NCBI RefSeq assembly: GCF_001429545.1 | Contig: NZ_LMSP01000017.1 | Coordinates: 1 to 64,000 of the forward strand | Reading direction: 5' to 3' | Length of the DNA stretch: 64,000 nt | Source: Paenibacillus sp. Soil787 | Lineage (GTDB): Bacteria; Bacillota; Bacilli; Paenibacillales; NBRC-103111 | In this document: in pieces, positions 1-9,148 of the stretch | Layout of the letters: each line of letters begins with the position of its first letter | Position numbering within the stretch: position 1 is the first letter of the stretch | Made by a program: the position numbers and the translations under genes | The notes under the pieces: generated by a model | Database searches by the model: none | The model's input: only the letters and a program-made list of their open reading frames with translations | Told to the model about the DNA's origin: nothing

Positions 1-64
1 AGTGCAGGTATTTTATTAAAATCTCGTTTCAGAAGTGGAAAACCCTGCCATTATGCAGGAATCT
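1..64. repeat. Dispersed ~60-bp intergenic element, copy 1
   Basis: This stretch matches 19348-19406 over about 60 bases: both begin AGTGCAGGTATT, continue with a TAAAA-rich block and TCGTTT, and end in a CCTGC-loop-GCAGG hairpin (here 44-59). On the minus strand the hairpin is followed by GTTTTCC, so it could act as a weak terminator. The element may extend past the window edge. No coding potential is seen. Confidence 0.55.
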
Positions 65-184
65 TCCGCCTGTAAAGAAGAACGCTTGACAGGCTCACTT
101 TGGTGATGCCGAAATAAGGAACTCCGTGCTAGGAGTTGCAGGTTTCGTTCATATCAGCGCACTGACGTTCCATTCTTAGGAACA

Positions 185-375
185 AATAGGAGTCTTTAAG
201 GACTCTTATTCCGCCATTTTAGCCACTTTCTGTGGAAATAGGAGCTTCTGGAGACTCTTATTTGCACGAATTTATCTAAAAGCTGGGATGGGTAATAATA
301 GAAGTCTTTATGGGACTCTTATTCCGCTTCTTTACCCACTTTTTATGGGAATAGAAGCTTCCAAAAGCTCTTATT
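185..375. repeat. Four tandem imperfect hairpin repeats
   Basis: Four copies of a palindromic block beginning AATAGRAG and ending CTCTTATT lie at 185-210, 237-262, 297-323 and 350-375. The first has arms AATAGGAGTC and GACTCTTATT around TTTAAG. Units are 52 to 60 bases apart; spacers 1 and 3 are related (CCGC..TTT..CCACTTT). A short reading frame crosses them but has no ribosome binding site. They lie just downstream of the rnpB terminator and are probably a miniature repeat family. Confidence 0.7.
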
Positions 376-385
376 TTTCTTCCAG

Positions 386-422
386 AAAAATTAAATACCC
401 GCAAGGCCTAAGCCTTGCGGGT
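386..422 (-). terminator. Rho-independent terminator of rnpB
   Basis: Perfect 11-bp stem ACCCGCAAGGC / GCCTTGCGGGT (397-407 with 412-422) and a 4-base loop. On the minus strand it is followed by ATTTAATTTTTC, a T-rich tail. It sits 11 bases past the 3' end of the RNase P RNA. Confidence 0.85.
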
Positions 423-432
423 AACCGACAGT

Positions 433-856
433 ATGGAAAGTTTGCCGTAAGCCGGGTTCTGTACTTCCAGTGGTCGTAGCGGGCGTCTGTCCCCTGCCAC
501 CATTGAAGTGACAATCATCTATCTAGGCCATACATTGCTGCACAGCTCAAGCGACCAACCCGAACGCGTCTCAGGCTAAGACTGCCGCCTCGAAAGCGGC
601 TTGCGTTCCTCTAGGTCTTGCTCCAAGTGGGGTTTACCAGGATCTATGTCACCATAGAACCTCGTGGTCTCTTACACCACGGTTCCACCCTTGCCTGTGA
701 ATCCCTTGCGGGAAACCATCGGCGGTCCATTTCTGTGGCCCTATCCTTCAACTCGCGTTGACTGGACGTTATCCAGCACCCTGCCTTATGGAGCCCGGAC
801 TTTCCTCTCGCTGTGGCTTACCCACAGCCAGCGATTGTCTGTCAAACTTTCCGTTG
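433..856 (-). ncRNA. rnpB: RNase P RNA (A-type-like)
   Basis: Catalytic RNA of RNase P, which matures tRNA 5' ends together with the RnpA protein. On the minus strand helix P1 closes the gene: GGAAAGTTTG (852-843) pairs with CAAACTTTCC (444-435). Conserved blocks read GAGGAAAGTCCGGGCTCC near the 5' end, CCACAGAAA, TAAACCCCACTTGGAGCAAG, GGCCTAGATAGATGATTGTC, and ACAGAACCCGGCTTA at the 3' end. The order and the regions around P12-P14 and P15-P17 run colinear with the E. coli A-type molecule, not with the B-type of B. subtilis. An extra stem sits between GATTGTC and ACAGAACCC, where A-type RNAs may carry P19. Ends are estimated from P1. Several short open frames across this gene are spurious. 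Confidence 0.95.
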
Positions 857-864
857 CATTTGCT

Positions 865-893
865 AGTATACTAGGAATGCCTTCGAATTACAA
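865..893 (-). promoter_or_regulatory. Sigma-A promoter of rnpB
   Basis: Minus strand: -35 TTGTAA (893-888), 17-base spacer, -10 TATACT (870-865), putting transcription start at about 856-858, just at helix P1 of the RNA. Confidence 0.8.
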
Positions 894-951
894 CTGCTGT
901 TCGTTTCCTCAATTCCCAGTTGCAAATCAGCAAGTAATCAATCATCCATCC

Positions 952-2061
952 CTACAGGAACTGGAATGGTTCTGTATTTACCTCGGATGCCAACACCTGC
1001 GTGTCCGTCTTAATCAACTGCGCGGCGAGATAATCGGCCACGCCGCGCTTCATGACCTTCTCTACGTTATGTCCAACGTCGATCAAAGTTAGCCCCGCCG
1101 CAAGCGCATCGTGCGCGGTGTGATAGTCGATGTCGCCGGTGACCAGCACATCGGCACCGGCAAACAAGGCGTGCCGCATGTAGCGGCCGCCAGAGCCCCC
1201 TAGAACGGCCACCTTGCGGATGGGCCGTTCCAAATCGCCGACGACGCGCACCGCCGGCACGTCGAACACCTGCTTCGCGAGCTCCGTCAGCTCGCGAAGC
1301 GTCGTGGCCGCGGGCAGTTTGCCCACGCGGCCCAGACCGAACACTCTACCCTTGAGGTCCATCGGGTAGAGATCATAGGCCACCGCCTCGTAGGGGTGGG
1401 CCTTCAATAGAGCCTGAACCGCCTTGCGCTGAACGCTGGCGGTTACGATCGTCTCTACGCGTACTTCCTGTATGCGTTCAAGCTTGCCTGCTTCCCCGAT
1501 AAACGGGTGAGTCCCTTCCTGCGGCAGGAACGTCCCCGTTCCGGGGATGTTGAAGCTGCAGTGGCTGTACTGCCCGATTCCCCCCGCTCCAGCGGTGAAA
1601 AGGGCATCCAGCACAGCCTGATGATGCGTCTCAGGGACGAAAACAACCAGCTTTTGCAGCTTCTCCGTGTGCACATCCTCTAGATGAGTAAGCTCCGTCA
1701 AACCGAGCTTATCCGCCATCATATCGTTCACGCCGCCCTCAGCCACATCCAAATTCGTATGAGCGATATAAACAGCGATATCGTGCTTAATTAATTTTTC
1801 ATATAAACGGCCTGCAGGCGTATCTGTTTGCAGATGAGCGAGCGGTCTGAAAATAATCGCATGATGAGCAATAATAAGATTAACACCTTGCTGAATCGCT
1901 TCATCAACCACTTCATCGGTGACATCCAAGGCAACAAGGACCTTCTTAATTTCCTTCTGCAAAGACCCTAGCTGTAAACCTATTTTATCATCAGGCATCG
2001 CATAATGCTTCGGCGCCAGCTGTTCAAACAGCTGGATTACGGTTTGACCTTTTGCAAACAA
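952..2061 (-). CDS. yqfO: Nif3-like dinuclear metal center protein (YqfO family)
   Basis: The 369-residue product belongs to the Nif3/YqfO family (also called GTP cyclohydrolase 1 type 2 homologue): two Nif3 lobes with a dimetal site flanking a PII/CutA-like insert of about 100 residues. Visible metal-ligand motifs are IIAHHAIIFRP (about 64-74), AHTNLD (about 100) and the C-terminal DVGHNVEKV. Length fits the insert-containing Bacillales form. The start is TTG at 2061, chosen because a perfect AAAGGAGG lies 7 bases upstream; no good ATG is nearby. The gene overlaps the end of trmK by 25 bases, the usual trmK-yqfO pairing, implying coupled translation. Molecular function in Firmicutes is not settled. 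Confidence 0.93.
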   Translation of the reverse strand: MFAKGQTVIQLFEQLAPKHYAMPDDKIGLQLGSLQKEIKKVLVALDVTDEVVDEAIQQGVNLIIAHHAIIFRPLAHLQTDTPAGRLYEKLIKHDIAVYIAHTNLDVAEGGVNDMMADKLGLTELTHLEDVHTEKLQKLVVFVPETHHQAVLDALFTAGAGGIGQYSHCSFNIPGTGTFLPQEGTHPFIGEAGKLERIQEVRVETIVTASVQRKAVQALLKAHPYEAVAYDLYPMDLKGRVFGLGRVGKLPAATTLRELTELAKQVFDVPAVRVVGDLERPIRKVAVLGGSGGRYMRHALFAGADVLVTGDIDYHTAHDALAAGLTLIDVGHNVEKVMKRGVADYLAAQLIKTDTQVLASEVNTEPFQFL

Positions 2062-2801
2062 GCGAGTACCTCCTTTATTTCCTTCATTTCTTGATCAACC
2101 TGCTCCGCCTTCGCCATAGAAGCTTCAGCTGAAGATAGTTGGAGTTGCCCTTTAATCATGGCAAGCTTTTTCAGCTCGCTTTCCCACTTGGTGAACCAAA
2201 CTTCTGGAGCCTCGCTTAGGAGGTATGGCCCCATTTGAAGCAAACGTTCCTTCGAAACCCTTACCCCACCTGGCAGTAGACGTTCAGCGTAGAGAACCTC
2301 CAAAGTCTGTTTTTCCTCATCTGGCACAGCTATGGCTGTCAAGATCTCATAGATCTTGCCGTCTTCCTCAAGAATCGTTTCGGATTCCAGCTTCCAGCCT
2401 TGCTCAAGCAACCAGCGCCGCACATGATCTTCACCGACATTAGGCTGCAATATGAGATGAGTGACGCCTTGAAGCTTATGCTTTCCGGCTTCCAAAATAC
2501 TCGCCATCAAACTTCCGCCCATTCCGGCGATCGTAATAACATTCACTTCTCCTGCCTCAATAACGGCGAGTCCATCACCGGATCTTACACTGATTTTCTT
2601 AGACAATCCGCTTTCAAGAACCTGCCTTGTTGCGGCTTCAAAAGGCCCTGGATTGACTTCTCCAGCTACAGCAAACAAAATAATACCCTGTTGAGCCAAA
2701 TTCGTTGGCAATAGGGCATGATCAGAACCTATGTCCGCTAACTTTGATCCTACAGGAACACGATCTGCAATCATTTGCAGTCTTTTCGATAATTTCACCA
2801 T
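2037..2801 (-). CDS. trmK: tRNA (adenine(22)-N1)-methyltransferase TrmK
   Basis: SAM-dependent methyltransferase that makes m1A at position 22 of tRNA. The protein starts with the family signature LSKRLQMIADRVPVGSKLADIGSDHALLP split as a substrate lead-in and motif I (ADIGSDHA, about 22-29), followed by GEVNPGPFEAA (motif II region), RSGDGL and the NVITIAGMGG block (about 105-114) typical of TrmK. A helical C-terminal tail of about 85 residues follows, as in B. subtilis YqfN. 254 residues is the usual length. It starts with ATG three bases after the stop of the upstream membrane gene, with only a weak GAGTGGG binding site, so it probably depends on read-through translation. Confidence 0.95.
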   Translation of the reverse strand: MVKLSKRLQMIADRVPVGSKLADIGSDHALLPTNLAQQGIILFAVAGEVNPGPFEAATRQVLESGLSKKISVRSGDGLAVIEAGEVNVITIAGMGGSLMASILEAGKHKLQGVTHLILQPNVGEDHVRRWLLEQGWKLESETILEEDGKIYEILTAIAVPDEEKQTLEVLYAERLLPGGVRVSKERLLQMGPYLLSEAPEVWFTKWESELKKLAMIKGQLQLSSAEASMAKAEQVDQEMKEIKEVLACLQKVKP

Positions 2802-2804
2802 ATG

Positions 2805-3635
2805 TTACATTACCCACTCTACCCATTTTTTACGCAGCAAAAATAATGCCACGCCTGCAGAAACTAACTTGCCTGTAAACGATAATTGAATGACACGGAA
2901 GCTCATATCGACATCTGTTAGAAATGTCATTGCCTCAGGAGCAAACCAAATGATAGTCCCAACTAACAGAAGCACACCAGCAGCTTGCTTATTCGTATGA
3001 TGCGCAAGCCAAGCCATCCATATAAGTACAATACTAACCGGAATCCAACTAATTTCAAGTGAGAACCATCCAAGGCTGCTCAGCTTATGCAACAAGAGCC
3101 ACCCATATGTACCGACTAGCCCCAGCCACCCACATATTTGGAAAATAACCATGCGGCCAACTAACCCATTGAACAGCCATACACTGCTGCAAAAGGCTAA
3201 ATAACCAACATATGCATTAGCAAAACCCACAGCGTATAAATCTAATAAATACAAACCAACAAAGAGTAAAGCAATCGAAGAAATACCACAGAGCAAATAA
3301 GAAATAACAGGTGCTTTCTTATATTGCCGATACGCAAATCCATAACAAATGATGACAAAAAGCGCGGAAATTCCAATTTGCATTGGCAATCCAAAAGAGT
3401 TAAAATTAAGAGCAGATAAGGCCAGAACGGCAATAACTGCCATGATGGCCAACCATATTTTCCAATTACTGTTTGCTACCGAGGATGCGGATACTCCCAT
3501 TAATGAAGCAGGTTGAGGCGTTGATTCATCTACATACAAATTCATTAGGAAATCGCAATAATGCTCAGGAAGCAATTTGCTTCTGCGCCAATGATGGATT
3601 TCCCTTACAATCAATTTTCGTTTCTCTGCATCCAT
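2805..3635 (-). CDS. Polytopic membrane protein of unknown function
   Basis: 276 residues. A soluble N-terminus of about 58 residues (MDAEKRKLIVREIHHWRRSKLLPEHYCDFL...) precedes eight or nine predicted hydrophobic segments from residue 58 to the end. The N-terminal helical stretch and repeated membrane helices resemble DUF2157-type proteins, but I cannot name a function. It occupies the place between sigA and trmK where B. subtilis has cccA (cytochrome c550); no CXXCH heme motif is present, so it is not that gene. SD GGAAGG lies before the ATG at 3635. It is followed within 3 bases by trmK, suggesting one transcript. Confidence 0.8.
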   Translation of the reverse strand: MDAEKRKLIVREIHHWRRSKLLPEHYCDFLMNLYVDESTPQPASLMGVSASSVANSNWKIWLAIMAVIAVLALSALNFNSFGLPMQIGISALFVIICYGFAYRQYKKAPVISYLLCGISSIALLFVGLYLLDLYAVGFANAYVGYLAFCSSVWLFNGLVGRMVIFQICGWLGLVGTYGWLLLHKLSSLGWFSLEISWIPVSIVLIWMAWLAHHTNKQAAGVLLLVGTIIWFAPEAMTFLTDVDMSFRVIQLSFTGKLVSAGVALFLLRKKWVEWVM

Positions 3636-3705
3636 TTATTCGCTCACCTTCCTAGCTACTTTATCGGTGAATTCGTCCTCTGGTTTTAGTGGTAGTTTTA
3701 AAATG

Positions 3706-3735
3706 AAAAAGACCCCGCCGAATTTGGCAGGGCCC
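3706..3735 (-). terminator. Rho-independent terminator after sigA
   Basis: Minus-strand RNA forms GGCCCTGCC / GGCGGGGTC with two G-U pairs, then TTTTTC. The wobble pairs make it a minus-strand structure. It closes the dnaG-sigA transcript. Confidence 0.75.
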
Positions 3736-3748
3736 TCTCACAGCGTCT

Positions 3749-4864
3749 TTATTCCAAGAAATCCTTTAATCGTTTGCTGCGGCTAGGGTGTCTTAACTTC
3801 CGCAAAGCTTTAGCTTCGATCTGACGAATCCGTTCACGTGTAACACCGAATACTTTACCTACTTCTTCTAGCGTACGTGTACGTCCATCATCCAAACCAA
3901 ACCGCAAGCGAAGTACATTCTCTTCTCTTTCCGTCAACGTATCTAGAACGTCCTCAAGCTGTTCCTTCAGAAGCTCATACGCGGCAGCATCAGCTGGAGC
4001 CAACGCTTCTTGATCCTCAATGAAATCTCCCAAGTGGGAATCGTCTTCCTCACCAATCGGTGTTTCTAACGACACAGGCTCTTGTGCAATCTTCATGATT
4101 TCACGTACTTTATCTGTGCTCAAATCCATCTCTTTGGCAATTTCTTCTGGCGTAGGTTCACGCCCCAATTCTTGCAGCAATTGACGGGAAACACGAATTA
4201 GTTTATTAATCGTTTCGACCATATGTACCGGGATACGTATCGTTCTCGCTTGGTCAGCAATGGCACGAGTAATTGCTTGACGAATCCACCAAGTCGCATA
4301 CGTACTAAACTTATATCCTTTGGTATGGTCAAACTTTTCCACAGCCTTAATAAGCCCCATATTACCTTCTTGAATCAAATCTAGGAACAGCATGCCGCGG
4401 CCTACATATCTTTTGGCAATACTGACAACGAGTCTAAGGTTAGCTTCTGCTAAACGTCTCTTCGCTTCTTCGTCCCCATTTTCGATCCGTTTGGCTAACC
4501 CTACTTCATCTTCCGCGGAAAGAAGCGGTACTCGACCAATTTCCTTCAAATACATCCGAACTGGATCATTAATCTTAATCCCTGGCGGTAAGGCCAGATC
4601 ATCATCGAAGTTAAATTCATCGCGCTCATTTTCTTCTGGATTCATGGAATCCTCATCGGATTCGTTCCCTACGTCGATTCCTTGCTCCGAAAGCTGTTCG
4701 AAAAATTCATCGATTTGTTCAGGATCCTGATCAAAGGGAGCTAATTTCTCCATAATATCCTTGTAAGTTAGTGAGGACCGCTTTTTCCCCTGCTCAATAA
4801 GCTGGTCTTTCACCTGGTCCAGGGTCAATTCTGTCTCTAGTTCTGTACGCTGATCATTCGCCAT
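3749..4864 (-). CDS. sigA: Primary RNA polymerase sigma factor (sigma-A/RpoD)
   Basis: Directs RNA polymerase to housekeeping promoters. Domain order: an N-terminal sigma 1.1 region with a short acidic linker ([15 protein letters not shown]), region 1.2 ([17 protein letters not shown]), region 2 with the core-binding and -10-recognition stretch [20 protein letters not shown], region 3, and region 4 ending in the -35 helix-turn-helix [20 protein letters not shown] and the tail [15 protein letters not shown]. An ATG nine codons upstream (4891) is open, but the strong AGGGAGGAGGG lies between it and the ATG at 4864, so 4864 is the start, giving 371 residues. It follows dnaG with a 37-base gap, the classic macromolecular-synthesis operon. 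Confidence 0.98.
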   Translation of the reverse strand: MANDQRTELETELTLDQVKDQLIEQGKKRSSLTYKDIMEKLAPFDQDPEQIDEFFEQLSEQGIDVGNESDEDSMNPEENERDEFNFDDDLALPPGIKINDPVRMYLKEIGRVPLLSAEDEVGLAKRIENGDEEAKRRLAEANLRLVVSIAKRYVGRGMLFLDLIQEGNMGLIKAVEKFDHTKGYKFSTYATWWIRQAITRAIADQARTIRIPVHMVETINKLIRVSRQLLQELGREPTPEEIAKEMDLSTDKVREIMKIAQEPVSLETPIGEEDDSHLGDFIEDQEALAPADAAAYELLKEQLEDVLDTLTEREENVLRLRFGLDDGRTRTLEEVGKVFGVTRERIRQIEAKALRKLRHPSRSKRLKDFLE

Positions 4865-4901
4865 GGTACGGACTCCCTCCTCCCTAGTCATTGCAGTAAT
4901 T

Positions 4902-6749
4902 CTAAGTTGACTTCAATCGTTTTTCTAGGGCAATAATTTCAATAGCAATTTGTGCAGCTCTAAGATGGTCGCCCGCGCGTTCAGCGCGAACTCGTTCTTC
5001 TTTCTTACGTTCAACTTCTTCTTGCATTGGAACTTTGCGAATTTGGCGAATATAGTCGTCAATCACTTGTTCGTTCATTCCATGACCAGCACCCATCATA
5101 ACAATGGAACTAGCCAAGCTCTCCAGCTGTTCGTCTTGCAGCATGGCAATGTATCGGCTTGCATCCGGCTCAGCATTCTGAGCGTAGTAAGCATATAAAT
5201 AAGCAGCTAAGACTGCGTGAGCTTCAACATTGAATTGATCACCTAATTGTGCTTCCACTTGTGTGCAGACCTCGCGGTCATGCATCATTACCGCCAGTAT
5301 TAACCGTTCTGCATTATGATAGGCAGGCAATAGCGAAGGTGTTTTTTTGAGTGTTCGTTCCGCTGTTCTCCCATTATTCATAACATTATTCCACAGAATT
5401 GGTTTATTATCCCCCTCTGGCCGGTTTTTTTCCGATTGCAGCAAGATTTCGTGAAGGTCTAACTTCATCGCTTCATACGAAGATTCCGGGAATTCAGAAG
5501 CCAACTGTTTCAAATAATGTTCACGTTCAATCGGAGATTGAAGTTGACTGATTAATTTCACAGCGGATTGCAGATAACGAAGTCTGTCACCGTCCTCATG
5601 CAACTTAAAATTTTTGCGGATGTACAATAGCTTATATTTCATCGATGGTACGGCTGGCTCAATAATCTCCCGTACGAATCGGTCAAAACCATAGTTTCTT
5701 ACATAATCATCTGGATCCTTGCCGTCTGGCAGCATGGCTACCGTGACTCGGCTACCTGTCTCTTCTAGAATAGGGATACTTTTGAAAGCAGCCGATTGTC
5801 CTGCGTTATCCCCATCGTAACAAACAACAATTTGGTCGGCGTTTCGGTTGAGCAGAGCGGCATGTTCCTTCGTTAATGCTGTCCCCATTGTGGCGACACC
5901 ATTACTGATTCCCGCTTCCCATGCTTTAATGACATCCACATAGCCTTCAAAGAGAACGGCTTGTTGAAGCTTACGCATATTAGGTCTAGCCAGATGTAGG
6001 TTGTACATCGTCCGACTTTTATTAAAAAGAATGGTTTCCGGACTATTTAAATATTTGGGCTGCACATCGCCCATTGATCTGCCTCCGAATGCGATAACTT
6101 TGCCAGTAGAGTCGCAAATAGGGAACATGATGCGTTCCCGGAATTTATCCACATAGCCGTTACCTTCATGTTTGGCAGAGATTAAACCGCCCTTCTCCAT
6201 CAGGGCTAAGTCAAACTCTCGTTTATCTAGCTGTTGAACGAGTGTGTCCCACATGGCCGGTGCATAACCAATTTGGAAGGTATCGATGAGCTTATCCGAT
6301 ATCCCTCTTGAGGCCAAATAACCTTTAGCCACTTTCCCTTGTTCCGTGTTGCCAAGTATATAATTATACAATTTTGCTGTAAAATCATAAGCTTTTAACA
6401 AGGTTGCTTTCTCTTGCTGCTGCTCATTTTGCTCTTCGGATGCTTCTTCCCAAGTGATTGGGATATCCGCTTCTTCAGCCAATTTGCTAACGGCCTCGGA
6501 GAAACTAAGTCCTTCGATTTCCATTACGAATCGAATCAAATTCCCACCCACATTACAACCAAAGCAACGATAAATTTGTTTTTCTGGTGTGACAGTGAAA
6601 GAAGGACTTTTCTCAGAATGGAACGGGCATAGCCCCTTCATATAATGCCCTTGCTTGCTCAAATGTACGTGCCTACCAATGACATCAACAATGTCATGGC
6701 GCTTAAGTACAGCCTCAATGACCTCTTCAGGTATGCGTCCGTACCTCAT
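4902..6749 (-). CDS. dnaG: DNA primase DnaG
   Basis: Synthesises RNA primers at the replication fork. 615 residues. The N-terminal CHC2 zinc ribbon has ligands C41, H44, C62 and C65. The catalytic RNA polymerase core follows, with the TOPRIM motif [12 protein letters not shown] (glutamate and DxD region, near 265-340) and [16 protein letters not shown]. The C-terminal about 150 residues are the helicase-binding domain. The ATG at 6749 is preceded by AGGTGG with a good spacing. Gene order dnaG-sigA is the ancestral one. Length matches Firmicutes primases. Confidence 0.98.
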   Translation of the reverse strand: MRYGRIPEEVIEAVLKRHDIVDVIGRHVHLSKQGHYMKGLCPFHSEKSPSFTVTPEKQIYRCFGCNVGGNLIRFVMEIEGLSFSEAVSKLAEEADIPITWEEASEEQNEQQQEKATLLKAYDFTAKLYNYILGNTEQGKVAKGYLASRGISDKLIDTFQIGYAPAMWDTLVQQLDKREFDLALMEKGGLISAKHEGNGYVDKFRERIMFPICDSTGKVIAFGGRSMGDVQPKYLNSPETILFNKSRTMYNLHLARPNMRKLQQAVLFEGYVDVIKAWEAGISNGVATMGTALTKEHAALLNRNADQIVVCYDGDNAGQSAAFKSIPILEETGSRVTVAMLPDGKDPDDYVRNYGFDRFVREIIEPAVPSMKYKLLYIRKNFKLHEDGDRLRYLQSAVKLISQLQSPIEREHYLKQLASEFPESSYEAMKLDLHEILLQSEKNRPEGDNKPILWNNVMNNGRTAERTLKKTPSLLPAYHNAERLILAVMMHDREVCTQVEAQLGDQFNVEAHAVLAAYLYAYYAQNAEPDASRYIAMLQDEQLESLASSIVMMGAGHGMNEQVIDDYIRQIRKVPMQEEVERKKEERVRAERAGDHLRAAQIAIEIIALEKRLKST

Positions 6750-6798
6750 TTTTGTTCCACCTACAATTCAGGTCGCTTTTCCGACTAATTACTATTCG

Positions 6799-7263
6799 CT
6801 ACTTGTTTTCGATTTCCTGCAATTTTTTTAAAAGTTTTGTCAAACCATGTAGAAAATTTTGACGATCTGCCTCTGTAAAAGGTTTTGGCCCCTTCGAATG
6901 CTTTCCGCTTCTCCGCATTTTCGCCGATACGTGGCGACGATCCAATAGGAAATCAATCGAACTATCGGTATATTCCTGCCCTCGATTCGTTAAGCAGATA
7001 GATCCCTTAGCCAATCCTAAGGCGGCGAGTCCAAAATCCTGTGTCACCAAAATATCACCTTGCTGAATCTGATTGGCAATATATAAATCGACAGATTGAT
7101 CGGAACGGTCCACTTGAACGACCTTGACGCCAGGGTTCTCCTTCATCCGATGATCGAAAGAAGCAACTAGCACAACTTGTACACCAAACTGCCTACCTGC
7201 TTGCTCAATTTCAGATTTTACCGGACAAGCATCAGCATCAACGATAATACTTCTCGCTCGCAT
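6799..7263 (-). CDS. YaiI/YqxD family protein (DUF188, PIN-like)
   Basis: About 154 residues of the UPF0178/DUF188 family, predicted to be PIN-like and of unknown function. The signature IIVDADACPVK lies at the N-terminus; DILVTQDFGLAALGL, a second acidic strand, and the basic tail GKHSKGPKPFTEADRQNFL are also family features. An in-frame GTG at 7296 would add 11 residues, but no ribosome binding site precedes it, and a TATAAT sequence at 7308-7303 suggests transcription starts about there. The ATG at 7263 brings the signature to the usual distance from the N-terminus, although its own binding site (AGGG) is weak. It sits between ppsR and dnaG as in Bacillus. Confidence 0.88.
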   Translation of the reverse strand: MRARSIIVDADACPVKSEIEQAGRQFGVQVVLVASFDHRMKENPGVKVVQVDRSDQSVDLYIANQIQQGDILVTQDFGLAALGLAKGSICLTNRGQEYTDSSIDFLLDRRHVSAKMRRSGKHSKGPKPFTEADRQNFLHGLTKLLKKLQEIENK

Positions 7264-7352
7264 ACAGTCAGCCCTGCTCTCTAGACGAAATCTCACCGTA
7301 CTATTATATACGATGAACTTGCAAAAAATCCTGCAAGGGATAACATAAAACC

Positions 7353-8168
7353 TTATTGGACTCGTTCGATATGGTCCATGATTAAACTTGCTGTCTCCTC
7401 AACGGCACGGTTGGAAACATCAAAGATGACACAACCGATTTTGCTCATAATTTTGTCAGCAAAAGCCAGTTCTATTTTAATACGTTCTACATTGGCATAG
7501 GTTGCATTTTCTGCAAGCCCAAGTGTCCGCAGCCGTTCTTGGCGTATAACATTTAGTTTATCCGGGTCGATCCGCAGTCCAATGATCTTATCCTTTGGAA
7601 CGGTATAAATCGCAGCAGGCGGCTGCATTTCGGGTACTAATGGTACATTAGCGACTTTAAATCTTTTATGCGCCAAGTACATCGATAAAGGTGTTTTGGA
7701 CGTACGAGAGACACCCAACAAGATGATATCCGCTTTTTGTATGCCGCTAAAATCTCTACCGTCATCATATTTGACCGCGAATTCAACTGCTTCAACTTTC
7801 TTGAAATAATCCTCATCGAGCGGATGAATCATTCCAGGTTGTCTACGAGGCTCTTGGTGTAATGCTTGCCCTAAGGTAGCAACAACCGGCCCAAGTAAGT
7901 CAATATGGGGGATATCATATTCCTTCGCCTTGGCAATCAGATCATCTCGCAATTCAGGAATAACCAAAGTAAACACAACAATGCCGCCATGTATTCTAAT
8001 CGCATTGATGACTTTATCTATTCCTTCAAAATCATGGATAAATGGAGCTCTCATAATTTCAACGGGTACAGGATGAAACTGCATCGCAGCGGCACGCACG
8101 ACAGATTCTCCCGTTTCCCCAACAGAATCCGAAACAACATATACGCGAGTAGGTAGTGAGTGGTCCAT
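7353..8168 (-). CDS. ppsR: Pyruvate, phosphate dikinase regulatory protein (DUF299)
   Basis: Bifunctional serine/threonine kinase and Pi-dependent pyrophosphorylase that inactivates and reactivates PPDK or PEP synthase. 271 residues, normal for the family. The N-terminal YVVSDSVGETGESVVRAA block and the P-loop-like LLGVSRTSKTPLSMYLA (about 150-166) are diagnostic. AAAGGAGC precedes the ATG at 8168. In B. subtilis the neighbour would be ccpN, a regulator of gluconeogenesis; here ccpN and glyQS are absent and recO comes next, after a terminator. PPDK itself is not in the window. Confidence 0.94.
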   Translation of the reverse strand: MDHSLPTRVYVVSDSVGETGESVVRAAAMQFHPVPVEIMRAPFIHDFEGIDKVINAIRIHGGIVVFTLVIPELRDDLIAKAKEYDIPHIDLLGPVVATLGQALHQEPRRQPGMIHPLDEDYFKKVEAVEFAVKYDDGRDFSGIQKADIILLGVSRTSKTPLSMYLAHKRFKVANVPLVPEMQPPAAIYTVPKDKIIGLRIDPDKLNVIRQERLRTLGLAENATYANVERIKIELAFADKIMSKIGCVIFDVSNRAVEETASLIMDHIERVQ

Positions 8169-8252
8169 TTCCCTTAGCTCCTTTCAGCAGGGACGAGGCC
8201 CTACATTAGTCATTTGTATGTAAAGTAGACGAGAACAGAACGAAAGCATGAG

Positions 8253-8291
8253 AAAAACCTCACCGATATGCGGACAGCACAAGGGCGAGGT
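8253..8291 (-). terminator. Terminator downstream of recO
   Basis: Minus-strand stem ACCTCGCC / GGTGAGGT (one G-U pair) with an 18-base loop, followed by TTTTTC. It separates recO from ppsR. Confidence 0.65.
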
Positions 8292-8346
8292 GATTTCCAC
8301 CACATCATATCAAAGCCGAAATCACATGTCAAATTAGACATCAACT

Positions 8347-9096
8347 CTATATATTGTATTTTTCCATCTGTTCAATAAAGCCTCTGGATTTCCACTGAAC
8401 ACCAACATGGATGTCCATGTAAGCCCGCATACAAGTTTTTAGCTGCGCTTTCGTTTCATCCTTTACCTGAACGGCACCAAGTCTGCGCATATCCATGCGA
8501 GGGAATATTTTCAGAAGCTTTAGCGCTCCTTCACCGATAGGAATAGCCGCAGCATCTTTATATCGGCAGCGAGCACATAAAGTCCCGCCCATTGCAGGAC
8601 TAAAGGTGGTAATCCCCGAGGTTTCTCCACAAGCAACACAAGCATTTGTCACTGGGAGATAACCGGCTAGATCAAACATTTTCATTTCATAGAGGTGAAC
8701 GACAATCTGCATGTCCTTACCCTCTTCAATGGCCATTAGTCCAGCTTTCAGTTGCTCAAATATATATGTGCTGCCCTCTTCGTCACCAAGCATCCGATCC
8801 GTCATCTCTACCAAATAGGAAGCATGCGCAGACATATGTAAATCTTTTCGTAAAGCATGATGGGCTTCGATAATCTCCGCACTATTCAGAGATCCCATCT
8901 GACCCCTTTGTTTGAAAAAAACAAAATCGCCGTACGTAAAAAGCTGCGTAACGGCGGCATGTCGACTTTTCACTTTCTTCGCACCCCGAGCCATGACACC
9001 AACCTTACCCAACTCGGGGGTGAATAGACTAATGATCTTGTTACCCTCTCCATAGTCCATACTACGGAGTACAATTCCCTGTACGCTGCGCAGCAA
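8347..9096 (-). CDS. recO: DNA repair protein RecO
   Basis: RecFOR mediator that loads RecA on SSB-coated single-stranded DNA. The N-terminal OB-fold is visible as GIVLRSMDYGEGNKIISLFT and GKVGVMARGAKK; the helical C-terminal domain holds the zinc site CVACGE ... CARCRYKD (about 156-184). 249 residues is typical. The start is TTG at 9096, with GGGGGAAG a few bases upstream; there is no better in-frame ATG. yqzL and era lie just upstream on the same strand, the conserved era-yqzL-recO order. Confidence 0.95.
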   Translation of the reverse strand: MLRSVQGIVLRSMDYGEGNKIISLFTPELGKVGVMARGAKKVKSRHAAVTQLFTYGDFVFFKQRGQMGSLNSAEIIEAHHALRKDLHMSAHASYLVEMTDRMLGDEEGSTYIFEQLKAGLMAIEEGKDMQIVVHLYEMKMFDLAGYLPVTNACVACGETSGITTFSPAMGGTLCARCRYKDAAAIPIGEGALKLLKIFPRMDMRRLGAVQVKDETKAQLKTCMRAYMDIHVGVQWKSRGFIEQMEKYNI

Positions 9097-9148
9097 TTGA
9101 CTTCCCCCATGAATGCCGCTCTGAACTTATGAGCTTATGAATATGAAT

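Noticed and set aside
664-1092. 142-codon plus-strand open frame across rnpB and the end of yqfO
   Set aside because: It runs through the RNase P RNA and the complementary strand of yqfO, with no binding site and no recognisable protein.
2805-3635. cytochrome c550 gene (cccA) expected next to sigA
   Set aside because: No CXXCH motif; the product is a polytopic membrane protein.
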